Shown: in pieces, positions 39,242-45,740 of the stretch
Numbering within the stretch: position 1 is the stretch's first letter
Layout: each line of letters opens with the position of its first letter
Assembly (NCBI RefSeq): GCF_002234595.1
Contig: NZ_NMUL01000001.1
Coordinates: 62,001-126,000, forward strand
Origin: Amycolatopsis vastitatis
Lineage (GTDB): Bacteria; Actinomycetota; Actinomycetes; Mycobacteriales; Pseudonocardiaceae
Direction of reading: 5' to 3'
DNA: 64,000 bases
Translations under genes and position numbers: made by a program
Notes under the pieces: generated by a model
What the model was told of the DNA's origin: nothing
What the model saw: the letters and a program-made list of their open reading frames with translations, nothing else
Databases searched by the model: none

Positions 39242-39842
39242 GACGTTGTCAATCGGGGCTCCGCCCCGGCCGGGGGCTCCGCCACCCGGAACCCCCATAA
39301 GGCGGACTGTGCTCGCCCTAGCTGCCGTCGCCGGCCTGCTGTTCGCCACCGCGGCACCGGCGAACGCCTACGAGCCGGTCAACATCGTGCACACCGAGCG
39401 GGTGCAGGCCGGGCCGTACGGCCTGACGATCGGGTTCAGCACCTGGCCGGTGAAAGCCATGCAGTCACTGGACTTCACGTTCATCCCCGACGGCGGGATC
39501 GAGGGGAAGTCCGGCACGCTCACGCTGATCAACCCGGAGGGCGGGAAGAACCGCGCCCAGCCCCTGGTCCGCCACCCGCGCAAACGCGACGTCTGGGGGC
39601 TCGACGTCCGCTCGATGCCGCGGCCGGGTGCCTGGACGTTCCACTTCACCGTCAACGGGCCCGCCGGGTCCGGCACCGGCGAGCTGCGCGCGTTGCCGGT
39701 GCAGGAACAGCCGGGGCCGCCGATGGGCGTGAGCTGGGCGATCAGCACGCTGCCGCTGATCGGGCTGGTGGTGCTCGTCGTGGTCGCCTGGCGCCGGACC
39801 CGCGGCCGGCTGCGGGGTGGGGAGCTTCCGGCAATCGGGTGA
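39234..39842 (+). CDS. Exported membrane-anchored protein; signal peptide interrupted by repeat
   Basis: 202 residues. The signal peptide is extended. After MRKTLS comes a Pro/Gly/Ala stretch (IGAPPRPGAPPPGTP) encoded by a 48-bp dispersed repeat, then RRTVLALAAVAGLLFATAAPANA with cleavage near residue 45. The mature part is a beta-rich domain (YGLTIGFSTWPVKAMQSLDF, GTLTLINPEG, WTFHFTVNGPAG) and a C-terminal helix (TLPLIGLVVLVVVAW). It is similar in type to the YtkA-like gene upstream. Because 48 is a multiple of three, the frame survives. Confidence 0.7.
   Translation: MRKTLSIGAPPRPGAPPPGTPIRRTVLALAAVAGLLFATAAPANAYEPVNIVHTERVQAGPYGLTIGFSTWPVKAMQSLDFTFIPDGGIEGKSGTLTLINPEGGKNRAQPLVRHPRKRDVWGLDVRSMPRPGAWTFHFTVNGPAGSGTGELRALPVQEQPGPPMGVSWAISTLPLIGLVVLVVVAWRRTRGRLRGGELPAIG
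39251..39298 (-). repeat. CCGGGTGGCGGAGCC repeat, copy A (inside a gene)
   Basis: On the minus strand it reads GGGGGTTCCGGGTGGCGGAG, then CCCCCGGCCGGGGCGGAG, then CCCCGATT. Two small stem-loops are formed. It lies within the signal-peptide coding region of the exported protein gene. Copies B (40666) and C (43572) share the sequence in the opposite orientation. Confidence 0.8.
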
Positions 39843-39886
39843 GACTTCGCTCACATCCGGCGCTCAGGCGTATCCAAGGCGTCGCG

Positions 39887-39935
39887 AAGGCCTCCTTCAC
39901 CGCAGAGGACGGGGAAGGGGGCCTTCACCATTTTT
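39887..39935 (+). terminator. AAGGCCTCCTT hairpin with U-run
   Basis: Arms AAGGCCTCCTT and AAGGGGGCCTT (one mismatch) with a 17-nt spacer, followed by a T5 run at 39931-39935. It lies just after the four-gene exported operon. The sequence type GAAGGCCTCCTTCACC looks like a dispersed repeat used as terminator. Confidence 0.65.
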
Positions 39936-39955
39936 GCGCGGACAGCCGGGAACAA

Positions 39956-39977
39956 GCCGGTGATCATGATCACCGGC
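39956..39977. promoter_or_regulatory. Perfect 22-bp palindrome
   Basis: GCCGGTGATC followed by ATGATCACCGGC is perfectly self-complementary with no loop. It lies 12 bp past the DUF397 gene stop. It could be a protein-binding site or part of a terminator. Confidence 0.4.
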
Positions 39978-39989
39978 GCGGCAGCGGGC

Positions 39990-40244
39990 TCAGGCGGGCA
40001 GGTCGAACTGCCCCGCCTTGACGGCGATCAGGAACGCTTCCCACTCGGCGGTGTCGAACACGAAGACCGGGCTGCTCGCGAGCTTGGTGTCCCGCACGCC
40101 GATCATGCCTTCGCGACCCAGGTTGACCTCGACGCAGCTGCCGCCGTTGGGCTCGCTGGCGAACGACTTCTCCCAGGCGGCCTCTTGGAACAGGGACACG
40201 GCCGTGTTCGGATCGTAATCCGCGAACGACGGATAATCCGCCAT
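39990..40244 (-). CDS. DUF397 protein
   Basis: 84 residues. The DUF397 core is WEKSFASEPNGGSCVEVNLGREGMIGVRDTKLASSPVFVFDTAEWEAFLIAVKAGQFD. Such proteins usually pair with an XRE/DUF5753 regulator and act with it in development or antibiotic control (as in Streptomyces). This copy has no adjacent XRE gene; the nearest is 3.6 kb away at 43.6 kb. GGAGGTACGACCC precedes the ATG, a strong ribosome-binding site. Confidence 0.88.
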   Translation of the reverse strand: MADYPSFADYDPNTAVSLFQEAAWEKSFASEPNGGSCVEVNLGREGMIGVRDTKLASSPVFVFDTAEWEAFLIAVKAGQFDLPA

Positions 40245-40528
40245 GGGTCGTACCTCCGAGGATCGTTGGGGGGCGCGGCCGTGACCTGGTCGAAGGTACC
40301 CGCTCCCGGTTACTCAGTGTCTCAATGGAGTACGCCACAGGGCCAAGCGGGTGATCAACTGGATCCGGCCTCGACATGAAGATTATTCCAGGAGTAGGAT
40401 TAATCGCATCGGCCGGGGCGCCGGCGTCGGCGAACGACAGCCTGCCCGCGACGGGCGGTCGTCGACACAGGACGAATGCCGGAACCGAACCGATCCAAGC
40501 CACGGCCACGACCTCATGGGGGATCAGC

Positions 40529-40858
40529 GTGATCGTCGAGGACAGTGCGCCACCCGGCGTGCGGATCGTGGGCAGGCTCGCCAGGGGAACCGCCGGCGAG
40601 ACCCGCCGGGTCGTCCACGTCTTCGAGCTGGACGCCGCCCGTGGGACGAATGACCAGCGTCGTTCAGGGGGTCCGGGTGGCGAAGCCCCCGGCCGGGGCG
40701 AAGCCCCGAATGACACAGTCGGAGCCAAGTGCGGGGAAGCGCTTACGCGCTCCGATGTCGAATGGCTGGTCCCCGGGGCCGGCATGCCGTGCGAACCCTG
40801 TCTCGGACTGATCGGCGGCGAACGGGCCCGGTCACCGCGACGAGAGCTGGGGGTGTAG
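40529..40858 (+). CDS. Small Cys-pair protein carrying an in-frame repeat
   Basis: 109 residues from the GTG at 40529, preceded by GGGGGATCAGC; the frame is open further upstream. The C-terminal part (AKCGEALTRSDVEWLVPGAGMPCEPCLGL) has C-x(22)-C-x2-C spacing like the small zinc-binding-type proteins common in Amycolatopsis. The middle (GGPGGEAPGRGEAPN) is encoded by dispersed repeat copy B and is probably an insertion. A two-gene unit with the next ORF, which starts 3 bp after the stop. Function unknown. Confidence 0.55.
   Translation: MIVEDSAPPGVRIVGRLARGTAGETRRVVHVFELDAARGTNDQRRSGGPGGEAPGRGEAPNDTVGAKCGEALTRSDVEWLVPGAGMPCEPCLGLIGGERARSPRRELGV
40666..40714 (+). repeat. CCGGGTGGCGGAGCC repeat, copy B (inside a gene)
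   Basis: Reads AGGGGGTCCGGGTGGCGAAG, then CCCCCGGCCGGGGCGAAG, then CCCCGAATGAC. It differs from copy A at a few positions and lies within the small Cys-pair gene without breaking its frame. Confidence 0.8.
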
Positions 40859-40861
40859 ACG

Positions 40862-41116
40862 ATGGCCGTCCGGCTGAACTCGCTGTTGCGCCGCGAGGAA
40901 GAGCAGCACCGTGGCCGCCGCGGAATCGGGAACGAACTGAGGAACCGCTTCGGTTTCAGCCTGATCCAGGCGCCGCTGCGCAAGACCACGACGTGGGCGA
41001 CGGACCAGGACCTCCCGCTGCAGCGCCACTCCGACGGGGTCCGCACCACCCGGCCGCTCGAGGCCTCGATCGACCTGACGCCCCTGCTGCGCGGCCGCAT
41101 CGGTTCGCGCGCCTGA
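40862..41116 (+). CDS. Small hypothetical protein
   Basis: 84 residues (MAVRLNSLLRREEEQ start, RRGIGNELRNRFGF, LRGRIGSRA end). No recognised domain. Charged, no membrane segment. The start is 3 bp after the upstream stop and a strong terminator follows 26 bp after its stop, so it is very likely a real last gene of the unit. Confidence 0.6.
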   Translation: MAVRLNSLLRREEEQHRGRRGIGNELRNRFGFSLIQAPLRKTTTWATDQDLPLQRHSDGVRTTRPLEASIDLTPLLRGRIGSRA

Positions 41117-41142
41117 AGCCCTGAACTGCCGTACCACCACAA

Positions 41143-41174
41143 AGAGCCCCGGTTCCCTGCGGAACCGGGGCTCT
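41143..41174. terminator. Strong bidirectional terminator hairpin
   Basis: Perfect 14-bp arms AGAGCCCCGGTTCC and its complement around a CTGC loop, between the small-protein gene and the convergent methyltransferase. Confidence 0.85.
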
Positions 41175-41187
41175 CGTCTTGGGCAGG

Positions 41188-41811
41188 CTAGGGCTTTCGC
41201 AGGAAGAGGCGGCCCTGACGGAAGGGGCGCTCCCCTTCCGCGTGGGCGCGGTACATCCGCCCGGCTTCGGTGAGGCCCGCGGTGGCGGCCATCGACGCCA
41301 GTTCGTCCAGGGGCCAGCGGTAGGCCGTCGTGACCTTGTGATCGAACTCCGTCACCGGCCCGCCGTCGGATTCGAAGCAGCCCAACAGAACGTGACCACC
41401 CGGGGCCAACGTCCGGGTGAACTCGGCGAAGACGCCCGGCACCTCCGCCGGCGGCATGTGGATCACCGAGTACCACGTCAGGATCCCGGCCAGCGACGCG
41501 TCGGGGACGTCCAGCGCCGTCATGGAACCGACTTCGAACCGCAGCGCGGGCTCCGCGGCGCGGGCCAGCTCGATCATCGCCGGGGACAAGTCGACGCCGA
41601 ACACGTCGAGCCCCAGTGCACGCAGGTGCGCGGTGAGGTGCCCGGGGCCGCAGCCGAGGTCGGCGACCGGGCCGCGGCCGCGCACGGAATCCGCGAACGC
41701 CGTCCACGCGGCGCGGTCCAGCGGGTGGTCGTCCCAGATGTCCCGGACGAACTCGGCGTACTGGACCGCAACCGTGTCATAGGGGGCGGCGGGGTCATAG
41801 GCAGCCGTCAC
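41188..41811 (-). CDS. Class I SAM-dependent methyltransferase
   Basis: 207 residues from a GTG at 41811 that overlaps the upstream DUF574 stop. Motif I: VADLGCGPGHLTAHLRALG near residue 48; then FGVDLSPAMIELAR; motif IV: LAGILTWYSVIHMPP. The C-terminal part with YRAHAEGERPFRQGRLFLRKP matches small unspecified methyltransferases of actinomycetes. It is the third gene of a run with two DUF574 methyltransferases. Substrate unknown. Confidence 0.88.
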   Translation of the reverse strand: MTAAYDPAAPYDTVAVQYAEFVRDIWDDHPLDRAAWTAFADSVRGRGPVADLGCGPGHLTAHLRALGLDVFGVDLSPAMIELARAAEPALRFEVGSMTALDVPDASLAGILTWYSVIHMPPAEVPGVFAEFTRTLAPGGHVLLGCFESDGGPVTEFDHKVTTAYRWPLDELASMAATAGLTEAGRMYRAHAEGERPFRQGRLFLRKP

Positions 41812-42653
41812 GGCTTGCGGCCGAGGCCGCACAGGTGCCCGACGAACGCCGGGTCGTTCGCGAGCTTCTTCGTGGCCCTCGACTCGATCTCCTCCGGGTG
41901 CCACTCCGGGAGGTACACGATGCCCGGCTCCACCAGCTCCAGCCCGGCGAAGAACGACGTGAACTCCGCGCGCGTCCGCAGGTGCAGCGGGGTGCTGGAC
42001 CGGTCGTACTGCTTCATGATCGACTCGCGGCTCTCCGCGTCGGCCATCCCTTCCAAGCCGTCGCTCGTCAGGTGCGAGGACAGGAAGTACGAGCCCGACG
42101 GCAGCAGGGACAGGTACTTCTGGATGGTCTCGGCCACCGGCTCGTCTTCGCCGAGGAAGTAGAGGACGCCGACCATGATCAGGCCGATCGGGCGGTTCTG
42201 GTCGAGCACTCCGGTGTCGAGCGCGCGCTTCCAGATGTCGGCCGGGTCGCGCAGGTCACCGTGCAGCACCGCGTGCCGGTCCGCGACGCCTTCGCGCTCC
42301 AGCAGGATCTGGGAGTGGGCCACCGCCACCGGCTCGTTGTCGACGTACACGCACCGCGCGTCCGGGTTCACCTCCGCCGCGACCTCGTGGACGTTGCCGA
42401 CCGTCGGGACACCCGACCCCAGGTCGAGGAACTGGTCGACGCCGTTGCGCGCCAGGTACCGGACGCCGCGGCCGAGGAAGTCGCGGCCGACCCTGGCGAC
42501 CGTCTTGATCATCGGGAACGTCTTGACGGCCTGCTCGCCGAACTGCCGGTCGATGGCCCAGTTGGCGGTGCCGCCGAGGAACCAGTCGTAGATGCGCGCC
42601 GCGTTCGGCCGCTCCAGGTCGACGCCTTCAGGCGCTTCGGGATCCTTCGTCAT
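41808..42653 (-). CDS. DUF574 SAM-dependent methyltransferase, copy 2
   Basis: 281 residues from the ATG at 42653 (GGAGGACAAG upstream). DUF574 hallmarks: NAARIYDWFLGGTANWAIDR, QFLDLGSGVPTVGNVHEVA, CVYVDNEPVAVAHS, and YLPEWHPEE near the end. The family is expanded in actinomycetes, often near XRE/DUF397 genes, with unknown targets. It is about 45 percent similar by eye to copy 1 immediately upstream, so the pair looks like a tandem duplication. The N-terminus overlaps the end of copy 1 by 26 bp. Confidence 0.9.
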   Translation of the reverse strand: MTKDPEAPEGVDLERPNAARIYDWFLGGTANWAIDRQFGEQAVKTFPMIKTVARVGRDFLGRGVRYLARNGVDQFLDLGSGVPTVGNVHEVAAEVNPDARCVYVDNEPVAVAHSQILLEREGVADRHAVLHGDLRDPADIWKRALDTGVLDQNRPIGLIMVGVLYFLGEDEPVAETIQKYLSLLPSGSYFLSSHLTSDGLEGMADAESRESIMKQYDRSSTPLHLRTRAEFTSFFAGLELVEPGIVYLPEWHPEEIESRATKKLANDPAFVGHLCGLGRKP

Positions 42654-43476
42654 CTTGTCCTCCAGGCTTGCGGCCGACACCGCCGACCACGCTCGCGAGG
42701 GGGACCGTGGCGGCGCCGGGCTCGGGGCGCCACTCTCCCACAGGCACGATTCCCGGCTCGACCACCTCGAAGTTACCGAAGAACGCGGCGATCTCGTCGA
42801 GCGACCGGGAAACCGCGGGCGAGCTCGACCGCTCCGACAGCTTGACCAGCCGCCGGATCTGCTCCAGCTCTTCGCCTTCGACGCCGGTTTCGGTCGCGTG
42901 CGAAAGGACGTACGCCGATCCGGGCGCCAGCAGCCTCCGGTAGTCGCGGACGGCTTCGCGCACGCCCGTGACGTCCGGCAGGAAGTGCAGCACCGCCACG
43001 GTCAGCAGGCAGATCGGCCGGTCGGGGTCGAGGACGCCGGTGGCCAGCGCGCCTTCCCAGACGTCTTCGACGTCGCGCAGGTCGGCGTGCAGCACGGCGT
43101 GCCGGTCGGGATCCCCCGCTTCCTCCAGCAGCATCCGCCCGTGCGCGACGGCCACCGGCTCGTGGTCGACGTACACGCACCGGCTGTCGTCGGCGTAGTC
43201 GTCGGCCACCTCGTGCACGTTGCCCGCCGTGGGAATGCCGCTGCCGAGGTCGAGGAACTGCGTGATGCCGTGGGAGAGGCAGTAGCGGACGGCCCGGCCG
43301 AGGAAGTCGCGGTTGCTGCGGGCGAGGGTTTTCGCGAGCGGGAACGCCTGCACCGCCTGCTCGCCGTACTGCCGGTCGATCGCCCAGTTCGCGGTGCCGC
43401 CGAGGGCCCAGTCGTAGATGCGCGCGATGTTCGGCCGGTCGAGGTCGATGGCATCGGGAAGGAAGTCGGGGTCCAC
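42628..43476 (-). CDS. DUF574 SAM-dependent methyltransferase, copy 1
   Basis: 282 residues from the GTG at 43476. It has the same hallmarks as copy 2: NIARIYDWALGGTANWAIDR, QFLDLGSGIPTAGNVHEVA, CVYVDHEPVAVAHG and a C-terminal PVGEWRPEP. It begins the three-gene methyltransferase run. The region upstream contains dispersed repeat copy C and the 3' end of an XRE gene on the same strand. No clear operator is visible. Confidence 0.9.
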   Translation of the reverse strand: MDPDFLPDAIDLDRPNIARIYDWALGGTANWAIDRQYGEQAVQAFPLAKTLARSNRDFLGRAVRYCLSHGITQFLDLGSGIPTAGNVHEVADDYADDSRCVYVDHEPVAVAHGRMLLEEAGDPDRHAVLHADLRDVEDVWEGALATGVLDPDRPICLLTVAVLHFLPDVTGVREAVRDYRRLLAPGSAYVLSHATETGVEGEELEQIRRLVKLSERSSSPAVSRSLDEIAAFFGNFEVVEPGIVPVGEWRPEPGAATVPLASVVGGVGRKPGGQDDEGSRSA

Positions 43477-43571
43477 GACGTCCCCTTCGGGCGAGCACTT
43501 CCGGTGGTTTCAAGCGCAACAGACCCACTCTACCGACAGTTGTTCACCGTTCGGGACGGCTCACACTCTTT

Positions 43572-43622
43572 TGGGGGCTCCGGGTGGCGGAGCCCCCGGC
43601 CCGGGGCGAAGACCCGGATGTC
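43572..43622 (+). repeat. CCGGGTGGCGGAGCC repeat, copy C (intergenic)
   Basis: Reads TGGGGGCTCCGGGTGGCGGA, then GCCCCCGGCCCGGGGCGAAG, then ACCCGGATGTC. It lies between the XRE gene stop and the DUF574 promoter, and may act as terminator for the XRE gene. Confidence 0.8.
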
Positions 43623-43635
43623 ACCGCCATTCGCC

Positions 43636-44499
43636 CTATTGGATCTGCTGCATCTGGGCGCGGTAACCCTCCGCAAGCTCCTTGAGGAACTGCCGGGTCT
43701 CCTGGCGCTCGAGCGCGGCTCCGCGCAGCCTGTCCCACGAGTCGACGAAGATGTTGAAGTCCTTGACGTCGTCGAGGTAGAGCCCGCCGGCGGAGTGCTC
43801 GATGTAGACGAAGTCCCGCGTGCGGTCCGGGAAGCGCATGATCGTGAAGTCGTTGGGCACCGCGGCCAGCCGTGCCCCGAACGGCAGTACGTGCACGTAC
43901 ACCCGCGGGTGCTTCTCGAGCGAGAGCAGGTGCTCGACCTGGTCGAGCATCACCGCGGGCGCGTACCCGCCGGGCGCCCGGCGCAGCGCGCCCTCGCTGA
44001 TGATGAACCGGTAGTACGGCGGCTGCTGCTGCTCGAACACGGCCTTGCGGTCGAGCCGGTTGCGCACCAGCGACGTCACGTCCGTCGCGCCGGCCTCGGT
44101 GAACTGCTTGAGCATGTAGTGCTCGGACTGCAGCGGGCCGGGGATGCGCTCACCGTGCCAGGTGAGGATCTCGGCGGCCGCGGGCTCCAGGTCCGTGAAG
44201 GTGCGGAACCAGTGCGGCACCACCGAGCGGTAGCCCGACCAGTGGCCGCGCTGCCCGGCGGCGGCCCGCGCCAGGTTCATCAGCGTGTCGGCCTCTTCGC
44301 CGTTGATCCCGAACGCGTTCAGCATCGATCGCACATCCCCGAGCTTCACCCCGACGGCACCGGACTCGATCTTGTTGACCTTGCCCTGGGTGCAGCCGAG
44401 GACCTCGGCGACCTGCTGCTGTGTCATCCGCGCCGCGGTGCGGGCATGCCGGAGCTCGTTCCCGAGCTGCTTCCGGCGCGAGGTGACGGTGCTGGCCAT
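43636..44499 (-). CDS. XRE-family regulator with DUF5753 domain
   Basis: 287 residues from the ATG at 44499. HTH: QLGNELRHARTAARMTQQQVAEVLGCTQGKVNKIESG (about 10-50). The DUF5753 ligand/partner domain extends from about 95 to the end (EPAAAEILTWHGERIPGPLQSEHYML, ALRRAPGG, FTIMRFPD, FVYIEHSAGGLYLDD). Such regulators usually work with DUF397 proteins; here the neighbours are methyltransferases, and the nearest DUF397 gene (39990) is on the same strand but not adjacent. Confidence 0.9.
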   Translation of the reverse strand: MASTVTSRRKQLGNELRHARTAARMTQQQVAEVLGCTQGKVNKIESGAVGVKLGDVRSMLNAFGINGEEADTLMNLARAAAGQRGHWSGYRSVVPHWFRTFTDLEPAAAEILTWHGERIPGPLQSEHYMLKQFTEAGATDVTSLVRNRLDRKAVFEQQQPPYYRFIISEGALRRAPGGYAPAVMLDQVEHLLSLEKHPRVYVHVLPFGARLAAVPNDFTIMRFPDRTRDFVYIEHSAGGLYLDDVKDFNIFVDSWDRLRGAALERQETRQFLKELAEGYRAQMQQIQ

Positions 44500-44734
44500 C
44501 GCCCTGCTCTCCCGGACCACTACCAAGCAACGGCGGCCACCGGCCGCCGTCGCACGCGAACTATCGAACCCACCCAGGCTAGTGCTTCACCTTGCGGATC
44601 TCGATGATGACATCGCGCAGCGTTCCAGGAAACGCCGCGGAACGCCAGTCACCTGCGTTGTCACTCTCCTGGACCAGTGAAATTCGGAATTATTCCGCCA
44701 ACCGGCGGAGCCCCGTCTGGGGCATAGTGGCCGC

Positions 44735-45655
44735 GTGACCGATCGTTCGCCCTCCGCCGCCGGAGTCACCCGGCTGGCCGACCAGGTCCACGGCTACGTC
44801 CAGCCCGACGGCTCCTGGTACATCAACAACTGCGGGTTCGTCGACGCCGGCGACCACACCGTGCTCATCGACACGTGCTCGACCGAGCGCCGCACGCGCG
44901 CGCTGCTGGAGACGGTCGGAGCCGCGACCGGCGGCCCGGTGACGACGCTGGTGAACACCCATCACCACGGCGACCACACCAACGGCAACTACCTGGTCGA
45001 GGGCGCGACGATCATCGGCCACCGCAAGACGCGCGAGCTGATGGTCGCCGAGGGCATCCAGACGTTCGAGGGCGTCTTCGTCGGCAGCGACTGGGGCGAG
45101 CTGCGGTCACGCCCGCCCGAAGTCGTGTTCGACGACCGGCTCACGCTGTACGCCGGGGACGTCGAGATCCAGCTGATCCACCCCGGACACGCGGCCCACA
45201 CCACCAACGACGTCCTGGTCTGGCTGCCCGGCCCGCGCGTCCTCTACGCCGGTGACCTGGTGTTCAACGGCGGCAGCCCGTTCGCGCTGATGGGCTCGGT
45301 GGCGGGCTGGCGCGCCGGGCTCGACGTGATCCGGGAACTCGAGCCGGAGGTGATCCTCCCCGGCCACGGCGGCCCGTGCGACCTGTCGGTGGTCGACGGC
45401 GTCGACCGGTACCTGCAGTTCGTCCAGGAAACCGCCGAGCGGGGCAAGGCCGCTGGGCTGTCGCCGCTAGAAGTGGCCAAGGAGACGGACCTCGGCGAGT
45501 TCGCGTCGCTGAGCGAGCAGGAGCGGCTGCCGGGGAACCTGCACCGGGCGTACGCCGAGCTGGACGGCGCCGAGTGGGGCGCGGACATCGACCTAGTGGC
45601 GGCCATCACGGACATGCTCGCCTTCAACAAGGGCCCGATCCGCTGCTTCTCCTGA
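44735..45655 (+). CDS. MBL-fold metallo-hydrolase
   Basis: 306 residues from a GTG. The metal-binding H-x-H-x-D-H is intact (TLVNTHHHGDHTNG, H76, H78, D80, H81), followed by HPGHAAHTTNDVLVWLPG (third histidine), VLYAGDLVFNGG (bridging Asp) and LPGHGGP (last His). The C-terminal EQERLPGNLHRAYAELDG segment recalls alkyl-sulfatase or SAV-type cyclase-like relatives. The substrate is not predictable. It is divergent from the XRE gene with a 235-bp gap. Confidence 0.88.
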   Translation: MTDRSPSAAGVTRLADQVHGYVQPDGSWYINNCGFVDAGDHTVLIDTCSTERRTRALLETVGAATGGPVTTLVNTHHHGDHTNGNYLVEGATIIGHRKTRELMVAEGIQTFEGVFVGSDWGELRSRPPEVVFDDRLTLYAGDVEIQLIHPGHAAHTTNDVLVWLPGPRVLYAGDLVFNGGSPFALMGSVAGWRAGLDVIRELEPEVILPGHGGPCDLSVVDGVDRYLQFVQETAERGKAAGLSPLEVAKETDLGEFASLSEQERLPGNLHRAYAELDGAEWGADIDLVAAITDMLAFNKGPIRCFS

Positions 45656-45740
45656 ACTGAGTGAGCCACCGCTCCGTGGCCTTCCTTGAGGCGTCGATCG
45701 GACTACTGTCTGAATCGAGAGAGACTTCGGAAGGATTCGG

